Assembly: GCF_003574965.1 (NCBI RefSeq)
Contig: NZ_CP032317.1
Location: 186,001-250,000, forward strand
Direction: 5' to 3'
Source of the DNA: Hymenobacter oligotrophus
GTDB lineage: Bacteria > Bacteroidota > Bacteroidia > Cytophagales > Hymenobacteraceae
DNA length: 64,000 bases
The position numbers and the translations under genes are program-made. Below are positions 34,109 through 42,741 of this stretch, one piece after another. Under the pieces are notes generated by a model. That model made no database searches. It saw only the letters and a program-made list of their open reading frames with translations, and was not told the origin of the DNA. Positions within the stretch are counted from its first letter, which is position 1. Each line of letters starts with the position of its first letter.

Positions 34109-35410
34109 TTACAGCGCCTTAATGTCCATCGTCAGGGTTACACCCGTAGCTGTGCGGCTGATGCCCGTAACGGTGAAGATGGCGTACTGATCGGCGTTGC
34201 GCAGGCGCGCAATGACTACGTCGCCAACTACTACGTTGTCGAGCTGGGCTACCTGGGTGGCAGCTGCTGCCGTCTGGTACGTCTGGCGGATGCTGTTCAG
34301 GGTAGCGTTGGTGTAAGCCGCAGCGCCGCCGGTGGTGTAGCGGAAGAACTTGGTCGAGTTCAGCGCTTTCAGCTGCACGGCATTGCTGGCCGTGCTGGTG
34401 ATGGCTACGTCCTTATTGGCATCGGCGCCCGTGCGGGGTACAAGTGCGAATGTCGTAAGATCGTAGGCCGCTTCATCGCCACCATTAGTGCCGGTGTAAG
34501 TAAGCGTAGCCGTGCGCGGCGCGGCCAGGGCCGTGGTGGTAGTCGGCGTGATGGGCGCGGCCGTGGCCGTGGCCGAGCGGGTGCTAGGTGCGCCAGCCGG
34601 CAGGGGCAAGGTGGGCTTGTCCTGGAAGCGCGACTTAACCTCGAAGCGGTACACCACTTCCTGGCCGCTCGAGCTGGCGGGCAAGGTAAGGTCCACGTTC
34701 ACGGTAGTAGCCGCACCTGTTTGGGCCGCCGTGCCCACCGGCACGCGCTGGCGTGCCACGCGGCGCTCGGCGCCCGTACCCACGCGCATGTAGGTAATCA
34801 GGCTGTCGATGTCCTTGTAGAGTGTGCCGGCCGTAGTGAGCGAAGTGGCTGTGTTGATGCCGCCTGTGTTCAGCTTCACCGGGAAACGCACCACGTCGCC
34901 GGGCACGCGCGAGGCGTTGTTGGGAGCCGTCAGGTTGGTAGGTGCATCCACGGTAATGGTGGGCACGGGCTCGGCCAAGCGGAAGTTGAACGAACGGGTT
35001 TTCACCTGGGTGTTCTCCGACACCACCACCGCATCAACGCGCACGTTGGCCTTGTTTTGGCCGGCGGGCACGGTGTAGTTTACCACCAGCGTGTCGGCGT
35101 TGCGCAAGCGCGAAAAAGCTGCCCGGTACGGAATGGTTTGCACCAGCGTAGAGTCGCGATTCGGCTCAATTTTCTGCAGAATGCGAATTTCCTTGATGGG
35201 CGCCGTTTGCTGAGCAAAGCGCAACTCAAAGCTCACCACCTCGCCGGTAGCGTACTTGGTTGACGTACCTAGGGCGTTGTCGACAAACGTTGGGAACTGG
35301 CCGTCTACCTCGTTGTAAAAGGTATCCAGTTCCGATTCGCAGCCGGCCAGCAGCGGGCCCGCGAAGGCCAGCAGCAAAGCACCGCGGCGTAGATATATGG
35401 TTGATTTCAT
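34109..35410 (-). CDS. SusCD-associated lipoprotein of unknown function
   Basis: A 433-residue lipoprotein: signal MKSTIYLRRGALLLAFAGPLLAGC, with Cys24 lipidated. The mature protein is Thr/Ala/Val-rich and beta-rich, apparently two or three immunoglobulin-like modules (for example VSFELRFAQQTAPIKEIRIL and VVRFPVKLNTGG). Surface lipoproteins that sit after SusD-like genes commonly bind or recognise the same ligand. It follows the SusD-like gene after 45 bp on the same strand, so the operon reads susC-like, susD-like, this gene. The last third includes a Thr/Ala-rich linker. No catalytic motif was seen. Confidence 0.72.
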   Translation of the reverse strand: MKSTIYLRRGALLLAFAGPLLAGCESELDTFYNEVDGQFPTFVDNALGTSTKYATGEVVSFELRFAQQTAPIKEIRILQKIEPNRDSTLVQTIPYRAAFSRLRNADTLVVNYTVPAGQNKANVRVDAVVVSENTQVKTRSFNFRLAEPVPTITVDAPTNLTAPNNASRVPGDVVRFPVKLNTGGINTATSLTTAGTLYKDIDSLITYMRVGTGAERRVARQRVPVGTAAQTGAATTVNVDLTLPASSSGQEVVYRFEVKSRFQDKPTLPLPAGAPSTRSATATAAPITPTTTTALAAPRTATLTYTGTNGGDEAAYDLTTFALVPRTGADANKDVAITSTASNAVQLKALNSTKFFRYTTGGAAAYTNATLNSIRQTYQTAAAATQVAQLDNVVVGDVVIARLRNADQYAIFTVTGISRTATGVTLTMDIKAL

Positions 35411-35455
35411 GAAAGTAGATTCGGCGGAAAAAGCTAAAACAAAAGCCTAGGTGCA

Positions 35456-37033
35456 TTACTGCTGGTCCCACCACATGGGCTTGGTGATGTAGTCGTCGGA
35501 GTTGGCGGCACCAACCGACGCAAACACCGCCGCCACGTTCTGCGGGTTGTACTGCACCTCCGTAAGGGCCGGCAACATGCGGCGCGGCCACCGGTCTTTG
35601 TAGTCGGGCTTGGCGGCCAGTACCGGGTTGGCGTTGTTGGGGTAGCGCAGGTTCACGTAGATGTCGGTGCTGAAATCGAAGCGGCGCAGGTCCGTCCACG
35701 ATTCCGGATTCAGGAACATGGCAATGTACTTCTGCTCCATGATGCGCTTCAGATCGAGCTGGCTCTCGTTTTGGGCTACGGCCGCGCTGGCCATATAGGC
35801 ATCAATCTGCGCCTGCGTAATCACCGGGAAGGTTACGGCCGGCACCGCGTTCGAGCCGCCCACGCCAATCTTGCGCATGTGCGCCTGAATGCCCTCGCGG
35901 TAGGCGCGCAAAGCACGGGTTTTGTCACCGGCCCGGAAAGCGGCCTCGGCCTCGATGAATTTCAGCTCGTGGTAGGTAATTACCTCGAAGTAGCCCAGGT
36001 CGCGGGCGTACCAGCTGGAGTAGAAGTCGGTGGCGTTGCCGGTGGCGGCGCTGATGGGCGTGCCGCCGCCCACGCCGGGGTCGCCGCCGGTGCTGTTGGC
36101 CGTGGCAATAATCGGGAAGCGCGGGTCGGTTACGCCGGGGTAAGTGGCACCGGGCGCGCTGCCGTTGAGGTACTTAATGATGTTGGTGGAGTACGTGGCC
36201 GAAAACGCAGCCGAAGCAAAGTTGGCGCGCGTGGTGCCGAAGATGTTGGTGCTGCCCGTTACCGGCGCTACGGCTACTTCAAACTGCAGCTGCGCGTCGT
36301 CGGCGGTAGCCCGGAAGCCTTTATCAACCAGCGCCAATACGGCTTGCGGGTTGTAGCTGCCCTTTTTGGTGAGGTGGTTGAGCTGGCGCGCTTTCAGTGA
36401 GTTGGCCAGACGAATCCACTTCTGCACGTCGCCTTTGTACAGAATGTCGCCGCTGATGCTGGGCGAGGTAATGTAGAGCGGGCGGAGGTTGGCCGAAGCC
36501 GGCTTCTGCATTTCCACAATGCCTTCGTCGAGCAGCTTATCGATGGCGGCGTAAATCTGCTCCTGCGGGTCGTACTTGGGCGTGTAGTTGGCCGCGCCCT
36601 GGTACGCCTCCGAGTACGGAATGTCGCCCAGCATGTCGGTGGCGTGGGCCATCGTCATGGCCAGCACAATCTTGCCGGCGCCTACGTAGTACGGCGAACC
36701 TTCTTTCTGGCCTTCATCGATTACGTACCGCCCGTTGCCGGCCGAGTAGAAGTACAGGTAGTTGAAGGTGTTGGTGCTGTTGCCGTTCGAGAGGTAAAAC
36801 TGATCGGTGCTGGCCAGCGCCGGGCGCCGCACAATGTACTGCGAGATGTACGAGGTGGTAAGCGCCGTGAACATCTGCTGCTGAATGCCCTGCGAAATAG
36901 CGCCGGGCAGCAGGAAGTTGGGCGTGGCCGTGATGGGGTTGTTGGGGTCGGTATTTACGTCCAGAAACTTTTCGCACGACGTAAGCACCCCGCTGCTCAT
37001 GAGCAAGCCCAACGCGAGGAGGTATTTTTTCAT
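35456..37033 (-). CDS. SusD/RagB-family lipoprotein (SusD-like_2 type)
   Basis: A 525-residue outer-membrane lipoprotein: signal MKKYLLALGLLMSSGVLTSC, then EKFLDVNTDPNNPITATPNF, which is the typical start of the SusD-like_2 group. TPR-like helices follow, with landmarks such as VLAMTMAHATDMLGDIPYSE, GDVQKWIRLANSLKARQLNH and ITYHELKFIEAEAAFRAGDK; the C-terminal RRMLPALTEVQYN fits as well. It forms the lid of the SusC-like pore encoded just upstream (72-bp gap) and captures the substrate. The glycan or peptide cannot be deduced. A start four codons earlier (MIIKMKK) is possible. Confidence 0.92.
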   Translation of the reverse strand: MKKYLLALGLLMSSGVLTSCEKFLDVNTDPNNPITATPNFLLPGAISQGIQQQMFTALTTSYISQYIVRRPALASTDQFYLSNGNSTNTFNYLYFYSAGNGRYVIDEGQKEGSPYYVGAGKIVLAMTMAHATDMLGDIPYSEAYQGAANYTPKYDPQEQIYAAIDKLLDEGIVEMQKPASANLRPLYITSPSISGDILYKGDVQKWIRLANSLKARQLNHLTKKGSYNPQAVLALVDKGFRATADDAQLQFEVAVAPVTGSTNIFGTTRANFASAAFSATYSTNIIKYLNGSAPGATYPGVTDPRFPIIATANSTGGDPGVGGGTPISAATGNATDFYSSWYARDLGYFEVITYHELKFIEAEAAFRAGDKTRALRAYREGIQAHMRKIGVGGSNAVPAVTFPVITQAQIDAYMASAAVAQNESQLDLKRIMEQKYIAMFLNPESWTDLRRFDFSTDIYVNLRYPNNANPVLAAKPDYKDRWPRRMLPALTEVQYNPQNVAAVFASVGAANSDDYITKPMWWDQQ

Positions 37034-37105
37034 CTTGATTATCACAGAAAAACGGTGCGCTGCCTAGGTGCTGCCGAGCACCCGGGCCGCCGGCACCTAG
37101 GGAAA

Positions 37106-40100
37106 TTAGAAGGTAGCCCGCAACGACATATCCACGCCGCGCGTGGCAGGCACGCTGCCGTAGTCGAAGCCCGTGGAGCCGCCGCCGCGCACGCCGGCAC
37201 CAGCGGCCGAGGTTTCGGGGTCGACGCCGGAGTACTTCGTGAAGAGCAGCAGGTTGCGGCCCGTTACGCCCAGCTCGATGCTCTTGACGGTGCCCGAGTT
37301 GCCCAGCCAAGTTTTGGGCAGGCTGTAGGTAAGCGTGGCGTAGCGCAGGCGCGTCCAGGAAGCATCCTCGATGAAGGGTGTACCCACGGCACCCAGGATG
37401 CTGGTGTAGTAAGCCTGCGTCAGCTCCACGGGGCGCGTGTTCGGCGCGTAAGTGCCGTCGCCTTTGGCTACCACGCCATCAAATACTACTTCCTTGTAAC
37501 GGTCGAGGGTACGCTCGCTCAGGCCGTTGCGGGTGGTTAGCCAGTCGTTGCCGTTCACCACTTTGCCGCCCTTGCGGAAATCCCACATAAAGCTAAACGA
37601 GAGGCCGTTGTAAGTGAAGGTGTTGGTAACCTGCGTGGTAAAATCGGGGGCGCGGTTGCCGGCGTACTGGTACACCGCCGTGTTGATGGTGGGGTAGCCG
37701 TTGGCGCCGATAATGATTTTGCCCGCGTCGGGGCCCGATTGCACGCGCTGGAAATCGTAAGCGGCAATGGAAGTGATGGGGCGGCCGGGGAAAGCGCTGC
37801 CGCGGGCCACGTCGATGATGGAAGCGTCCGACTGGTTTACCTCCGTCAGGAAGCCGGGTAGCTGCTTGGCTTTGTTGCGGTTGGCCGTAAAGTTGGCCAG
37901 GGCCGTCCACTCAAAGCCGTTGGCCAGCTTCACGGGCGTGCCCGACAAGGCCAGCTCAACGCCGCGGTTAATTACCGTACCGCCGTTGATGTACTGCAGA
38001 ATGTAGCCCGAGGCCTGGCTTACGCGCGGGGCAATCAGCTGGTCGCGCGTCTCTTGGTGGTACACGCTGGCGTCGAGACCTAGGCGGCCGTTAAGGAACT
38101 GCAGGTCGAGGCCGGCTTCGTAGGCGCGGGTGCGCTCGGGTTTCAGCAGGCGGTTCGAGCCGAAGAAGCCCGGCCGGAAACCGCCGCCGATGTACGTCGA
38201 CTGCGCCAAGGGCGAATCGACGCGGTACGGGCCGGTGTCTTTGCCTACCTCCGCTACCGAGGCGCGAATCTTGCCGTAGTTCAGGATGGGGTTGGTGTCC
38301 AGACCGAGGGTGCGGCTGAACTCCCAGCCACCGGCCACCGAGCCGTAGAAAAAGCCCTTGCCGTAGTTCTTGTTCAGGTTGGGGCGCGGCAGGGTGGAGG
38401 AGAGGTCGTAGCGGCCGTTCAGCTCCAGCGTAGCTTGCTTAAAGAAGTCGAAGCTCAGGCGGCCGAAGTTGCCCACCAAGCGGCGCGTGCGGTTGCTGGT
38501 AAGCGCGTTGCGGTTTACCGTGTTGTTGATCGAGACGAAGCTCGGGTTCTGGAAAATCAGCCCAATGATGTCGGTGGTTTCGTACACGGCCTGCTCCACG
38601 GTGTTGCCCAGCACCAACGAGGTGCCTAGGTTTTCGCCGAAGTTGCGGTTGAACGTGGCCAGGAAGTTAGAGTTCAGCAGGCGCACGAAGTTGGTGGTTT
38701 CGGCAATGCCGCCGTTTTGGTTGTTGGGCTGCGAGGTGCCCACGGCGCGCACCGAGCGGAACTTCTCGGTGTACACATCGGTGCCGATGTTGTAGCTCAG
38801 GCGCACCCACTTGGCGGGGTCGTAGGTGAGCTGCGTGTTGGCAATAACGCGGTTGGTGCGGTCGGTTTGCGGGTTAAACTCCGTGGTCCAGTACGGGTTG
38901 TCGGCGTCGTTGGTGCCCACCGACAGCGGCAAGAGGCGGCGGCGCGTGCCGTCGGCGTTCAGGTAGTTGCGCGCGTCGTCGTTGCGGGGCCAGTTCAGCA
39001 AGCTCACAAAAAAGCCGCCCGTGCCGGCAAACAGGCCGGGGCCCTGCAGCGGCCGGCGGCCGCCCGAGTTCAGGTACTGCGCCGAGCCCGAGGCGCCGAG
39101 CTTGGGCGAAAGCTGCACCCGCCCGCTTAGGCGCACGGTGGTTTTGTCGTACTCGTTTTGCGGCGTTACGCCCTTGGTATCCTGGTGCGAGGCCGATGCC
39201 AAGAAGTTGGCCTTGTCGTTGCCGCCCGACATGGTGAGGTAGTTCTGGAACGAGGTGCCCTTCTCGAAGAAGTTGCCCAGGTTGTCGTACACCTCTTCGC
39301 CGGGGGCAAAGCGCGGGCCCCACGAGTTTCGCGTGGTGGGGTCGAACACGCCGCCCGCGCCTTGCTTGTACTGGTTTTGCAGCTTGGGCAGGCGGTTCAC
39401 CTCGTCAACCGAAAACTGCGTGCGGTAGGTAATGCTGGTAGCGCCCGACTTGCCGCGCTTGGTAGTGATGATAACGGCGCCGTTGGCTGCGCGCAAGCCG
39501 TACAGGGCCGCGGCCGCCGGGCCCTTCAGCACCGTCATGCTTTCAATGTCCTCGGGGTTGATATCGGCTGCCCGGTTGGTGGAGCTTACCGAACGACCTA
39601 GAATGCCGTTGAAGGCCGAGCCCCCGCCCGGCGCCGTCGACTCCACAAACGACGAGTTATCCATGATAACCCCGTCGATAACGAACAGCGGCTGGTTGTC
39701 GCCGTCGAGCGAGTTGCCGCCCCGGATTACGATGCTGGCGCCTTCGCCGGCGCTACCGCCCGAGGAGGTGATTTGCACGCCCGCCACTTTGCCTTGCAGC
39801 GCGTTTACGATGTTGGTTTGGCGGGTTTCGATGATGTCCTTCGAGGTAACCTGCTGGGCCGCGTAGTTTATCTCGCGGCGCTCCTGCTGAATGCCGTAGG
39901 CCGTGGTAATTTGCACTTCTTGCAGCGTGGTGGAAGAGGTTTCCAGCGCCACATCAATGTTGCCATCGGCCCCCACGGTGCGCTCCAGGGTATTGTAGCC
40001 GATAAAGCTGAACACCAGCGTAGCGCCCGGCGCCACCTGCAGCGTATAGCTGCCGTCGGCGCTGGTTTGCGCACCGATGGTGCCGCCCTTTACCACCACG

Positions 40101-40231
40101 TTCACCCCGGGCAGGGGCGAGCGGTCGGAGGCGGCTGTTACCACGCCGGTAACGGTGCGCGCTTGCTGGGCCTGCACCTGCTGCGCCAGCAATACGCCGG
40201 GCAGCACGATAGACCATAAAGATTTCTTCAT
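37106..40231 (-). CDS. SusC/RagA-type TonB-linked outer-membrane protein
   Basis: A 1041-residue TonB-dependent importer. The signal peptide ends AQQVQAQQ. A carboxypeptidase-D-regulatory-like domain covers residues about 25-105 (TVTGVVTAASDRSPLPGVNV). The plug covers about 110-230 and includes the family signature ILKGPAAAALYGLRAANGAV-type block and NIVNALQGKVAGVQI. A long beta barrel follows, ending in the aromatic residue of RATF. I choose the ATG at 40231 (MKKSLWSIV); the frame extends 13 codons further. A hairpin followed by a T run lies in its leader (40261-40298). It forms an operon with the SusD-like and lipoprotein genes downstream. Confidence 0.93.
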   Translation of the reverse strand: MKKSLWSIVLPGVLLAQQVQAQQARTVTGVVTAASDRSPLPGVNVVVKGGTIGAQTSADGSYTLQVAPGATLVFSFIGYNTLERTVGADGNIDVALETSSTTLQEVQITTAYGIQQERREINYAAQQVTSKDIIETRQTNIVNALQGKVAGVQITSSGGSAGEGASIVIRGGNSLDGDNQPLFVIDGVIMDNSSFVESTAPGGGSAFNGILGRSVSSTNRAADINPEDIESMTVLKGPAAAALYGLRAANGAVIITTKRGKSGATSITYRTQFSVDEVNRLPKLQNQYKQGAGGVFDPTTRNSWGPRFAPGEEVYDNLGNFFEKGTSFQNYLTMSGGNDKANFLASASHQDTKGVTPQNEYDKTTVRLSGRVQLSPKLGASGSAQYLNSGGRRPLQGPGLFAGTGGFFVSLLNWPRNDDARNYLNADGTRRRLLPLSVGTNDADNPYWTTEFNPQTDRTNRVIANTQLTYDPAKWVRLSYNIGTDVYTEKFRSVRAVGTSQPNNQNGGIAETTNFVRLLNSNFLATFNRNFGENLGTSLVLGNTVEQAVYETTDIIGLIFQNPSFVSINNTVNRNALTSNRTRRLVGNFGRLSFDFFKQATLELNGRYDLSSTLPRPNLNKNYGKGFFYGSVAGGWEFSRTLGLDTNPILNYGKIRASVAEVGKDTGPYRVDSPLAQSTYIGGGFRPGFFGSNRLLKPERTRAYEAGLDLQFLNGRLGLDASVYHQETRDQLIAPRVSQASGYILQYINGGTVINRGVELALSGTPVKLANGFEWTALANFTANRNKAKQLPGFLTEVNQSDASIIDVARGSAFPGRPITSIAAYDFQRVQSGPDAGKIIIGANGYPTINTAVYQYAGNRAPDFTTQVTNTFTYNGLSFSFMWDFRKGGKVVNGNDWLTTRNGLSERTLDRYKEVVFDGVVAKGDGTYAPNTRPVELTQAYYTSILGAVGTPFIEDASWTRLRYATLTYSLPKTWLGNSGTVKSIELGVTGRNLLLFTKYSGVDPETSAAGAGVRGGGSTGFDYGSVPATRGVDMSLRATF

Positions 40232-40260
40232 TGAATGAGGGGGAATAGGTGGGGAGAAAG

Positions 40261-40298
40261 GCAAAAACAAAAAAGCGCGTGGCTATATAGCCGCGCGC
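40261..40298 (-). promoter_or_regulatory. Hairpin plus T tract in the leader of the SusC-like gene
   Basis: On the minus strand GCGCGCGGCTAT pairs with ATAGCCACGCGC (one mismatch), followed at once by TTTTTTGTTTTTG. It lies about 30-65 bases before the ATG at 40231 and has the form of an intrinsic terminator, so it may act as an attenuator of the SusCD operon. Confidence 0.5.
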
Positions 40299-40512
40299 AG
40301 GTACGCCTCGGAGCCAGCAAGTGCCGCAATGCAACAAAGAGCTAAAAAAGCTGACATAGAGGCGAATCAGCAAGAATAAGGGAAAAACAAGCGCGTGTGC
40401 AGGCAAGCCAAAAGCGCCGCGCCATCACCTAAATAGGTATTTAAGTGGGTTTAAAGCTAAGCGCGGCGCCGGGTTAAGTCAAGGTTAAAAGCCAGGGGCG
40501 GCGGCAGAACTG

Positions 40513-40526
40513 TGCAAACGGTTGCA
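40513..40526. promoter_or_regulatory. LacI-family-like operator upstream of nagB
   Basis: TGCAAACGGTTGCA is symmetric at 12 of 14 positions around a central CG, the form of LacI/GalR-family operators. It lies 53 bases before the nagB ATG in the divergent region. The regulator is not in the window. Confidence 0.4.
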
Positions 40527-40579
40527 GAGGGGCGCCAAAAGCGTTTACATTACCGGCGTCTACCATCCTCCTCGTCGCT

Positions 40580-42496
40580 ATGCACCCCGTAATTACCCCC
40601 GAGCGCGTACCCGTCAGCATCTACTCCGATTCGGAGCAGGCATCGGTGGCTGTGGCCCAGCAAATTGCCGACCTCATTCGGCAGCGCCACGGCGAAGGCC
40701 AGCCCTGCGTACTAGGTTTGGCTACCGGTTCGTCGCCCACGCGCGTGTACGAGGAGCTGGTACGCATGCACCGCGAAGAAGGCCTGTCGTTCCGCAACGT
40801 CATCACCTTCAACCTCGACGAGTACTACCCCATGCTGCCCGACTCGCTGCAGAGCTACGTGCGCTTTATGCACGAGTACCTGTTCGACCACGTGGACATC
40901 CCGGCCGAAAACATACACATCCCCAACGGCACCATTCGGCAGGAGGACGTGGCCGAGTACTGCCGCCGCTACGAGGCCGCCATTGCGGAGGCCGGCGGCA
41001 TCGATTTGCAACTGCTGGGCATTGGCCGCACGGGCCACATCGGCTTTAACGAGCCGGGCTCGGGCGCCAGCTCGCGCACCCGCCTCATCACCCTCGACCA
41101 CATCACGCGCACCGATGCGGCCTCCGATTTCTACGGCGAAGAAAACGTGCCGCGCCGTGCTCTTACCATGGGCGTGGGTACCATTCTGGAAGCGCGCCAA
41201 ATTGTACTGATGGCCTGGGGCGAGGGCAAAGCCGCCGTTATCAAGCGCATGGTGGAGGGCGAGCCAACCGACTCGGTGCCGGCCACTTACCTGCAGCGCC
41301 ACCCCGCCGTGCAGGTGGTGCTCGACGAGGCCGCCGCCGCCGAGCTAAGCCCGCGCAAAACGCCGTGGCTGGCCGGCATTGCGTGCAACTGGCAAAACGA
41401 AGCCCTGGTGCGCAAAGCCGTAACCTGGCTGGCAAGGCACCTGCAAAAGCCCATTCTCAAGCTCACCGACGAAGATTACAACGAAAACGGCCTGTCGGAC
41501 TTGCTGGCCGAATCGGGCCAAGCCTATGGCATCAACATTCGGGTGTTCAACCAGCTGCAGCACACCATTACGGGCTGGCCCGGCGGCAAACCCAACGCCG
41601 ACGACTCGCACCGCCCCGAGCGCGCCACGCCCTTTCCGAAGCGGGTTCTCATCTTCTCGCCGCACCCCGACGACGACGTCATCTCGATGGGCGGTACCTT
41701 GCTGCGCCTCGTCGACCAAGGCCACGAGGTGCACGTGGCGTACCAAACCTCGGGCAACATTGCCGTGTTCGACGACGAAGCCATCCGGTTTGCCGAGTTC
41801 GTGGCCGATTACGACCAAGCCCTAGGTTTGCCGGGCGAGCAACCCGCCGAGAGCTTGTACCAACGCGTGGTTGATTTCCTGAAGAAGAAAGCGCCTGGGC
41901 AGGTAGATGCGCCGGAGGTGCAGCAAATCAAAGGGCTGATCCGGCGGGGCGAGGCCAAATCGGCGTGCCGCCTGGCGGGCATCCCCGACGAAAACGCGCA
42001 CTTCATGGATTTGCCCTTCTACGAAACCGGGCGGGTGCGCAAAAAGCCACTAGGTGAAGAAGACATTCAGCTGACCATCGACCTGCTGAACAAAATTCGA
42101 CCGCACCAGATTTACGCCGCCGGCGACTTATCCGACCCGCACGGCACGCACCGCGTGTGCTTATCGGCCATTTTTCAGGCTGTGGAGCGTCTGAAGGCAG
42201 AAGGCGCCCCGTGGCTGCAAGACTGCTGGGTGTGGCTGTACCGCGGCGCCTGGCAGGAGTGGGACATCGACCAGATTGAAATGGCCGTGCCCATTTCGCC
42301 CGAGGAGCTTACGCGCAAGCGCCGCGCCATCTTTAAGCACCAGTCGCAAAAAGACCGGCCGTTGTTCCCCGGCGCCGACCAACGGGAGTTCTGGCAGCGC
42401 GCCGAAGAGCGCAACCGCACCACCGCCAAAATTTACGACCAGCTGGGCCTACCCGAGTACGAAGGCATCGAGGCCTTTGTGCGCTGGAAATACTAG
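40580..42496 (+). CDS. nagB: Glucosamine-6-phosphate deaminase fused to LmbE-like domain
   Basis: A 638-residue two-domain cytoplasmic protein. Residues about 10-260 are NagB, converting glucosamine-6-phosphate to fructose-6-phosphate and ammonia: LATGSSPTRVYEEL binds phosphate, FNLDEYYPM carries Asp80, and GIGRTGHIGFNEPGS carries His153 and Glu158. Residues about 350-640 are a PIG-L/LmbE-type domain with the zinc motif FSPHPDDDVISMGGT and DPHGTHRVC. This fusion is a known arrangement in Bacteroidota; the role of the second domain is not settled. It is divergent from one SusCD operon and upstream of another, suggesting that amino sugars are among the imported substrates. A terminator with CCTAGG in both arms follows. 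Confidence 0.93.
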   Translation: MHPVITPERVPVSIYSDSEQASVAVAQQIADLIRQRHGEGQPCVLGLATGSSPTRVYEELVRMHREEGLSFRNVITFNLDEYYPMLPDSLQSYVRFMHEYLFDHVDIPAENIHIPNGTIRQEDVAEYCRRYEAAIAEAGGIDLQLLGIGRTGHIGFNEPGSGASSRTRLITLDHITRTDAASDFYGEENVPRRALTMGVGTILEARQIVLMAWGEGKAAVIKRMVEGEPTDSVPATYLQRHPAVQVVLDEAAAAELSPRKTPWLAGIACNWQNEALVRKAVTWLARHLQKPILKLTDEDYNENGLSDLLAESGQAYGINIRVFNQLQHTITGWPGGKPNADDSHRPERATPFPKRVLIFSPHPDDDVISMGGTLLRLVDQGHEVHVAYQTSGNIAVFDDEAIRFAEFVADYDQALGLPGEQPAESLYQRVVDFLKKKAPGQVDAPEVQQIKGLIRRGEAKSACRLAGIPDENAHFMDLPFYETGRVRKKPLGEEDIQLTIDLLNKIRPHQIYAAGDLSDPHGTHRVCLSAIFQAVERLKAEGAPWLQDCWVWLYRGAWQEWDIDQIEMAVPISPEELTRKRRAIFKHQSQKDRPLFPGADQREFWQRAEERNRTTAKIYDQLGLPEYEGIEAFVRWKY

Positions 42497-42524
42497 CCCG
42501 AGGGTAGCGGCACACAAGCCGTTG

Positions 42525-42568
42525 GCCCCTAGGTGCCCACCCTGCTGTGCGGCACCTAGGGGCTTTTT
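42525..42568 (+). terminator. Terminator with CCTAGG in both arms
   Basis: GCCCCTAGGTGCC pairs with GGCACCTAGGGGC across a 13-base loop and is followed by TTTTT. It terminates nagB. Confidence 0.85.
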
Positions 42569-42741
42569 GCTTAGGACTAAACACAAACAGGTAACAACCT
42601 GCCAGCTTGCCAGATAAGGCCGTTTTAGGTGTTTAATGCTTAGCTTAATGCTTAATTATATCGTTTGTATTTTTAATAGGTTAAATATTATAAATTGACG
42701 GAAGGTAGCACAGCATTTCCACACCTTACTTCCTGTCAACT
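42569..42741 (+). promoter_or_regulatory. AT-rich promoter region of the second SusCD operon
   Basis: About 110 bp of strongly AT-rich sequence (42620-42705) containing the direct repeat CTTAATGCTTA and a TATCGTTTG word. It is the only plausible promoter region for the SusC-like gene at 42742; an exact TAnnTTTG was not found. Confidence 0.45.

Larger units (their letters stand above)
40232..40579. other. Divergent control region between SusCD operon and nagB
   Basis: 348 bp containing the leader hairpin at 40261-40298, an AT-richer middle part (about 40320-40460) and a LacI-type operator-like palindrome at 40513-40526. No open reading frame of note. Confidence 0.55.

Noticed and set aside
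34037-35263. A 408-codon open frame on the plus strand
   Set aside because: It is antisense to the SusCD-associated lipoprotein gene and begins within a terminator palindrome.
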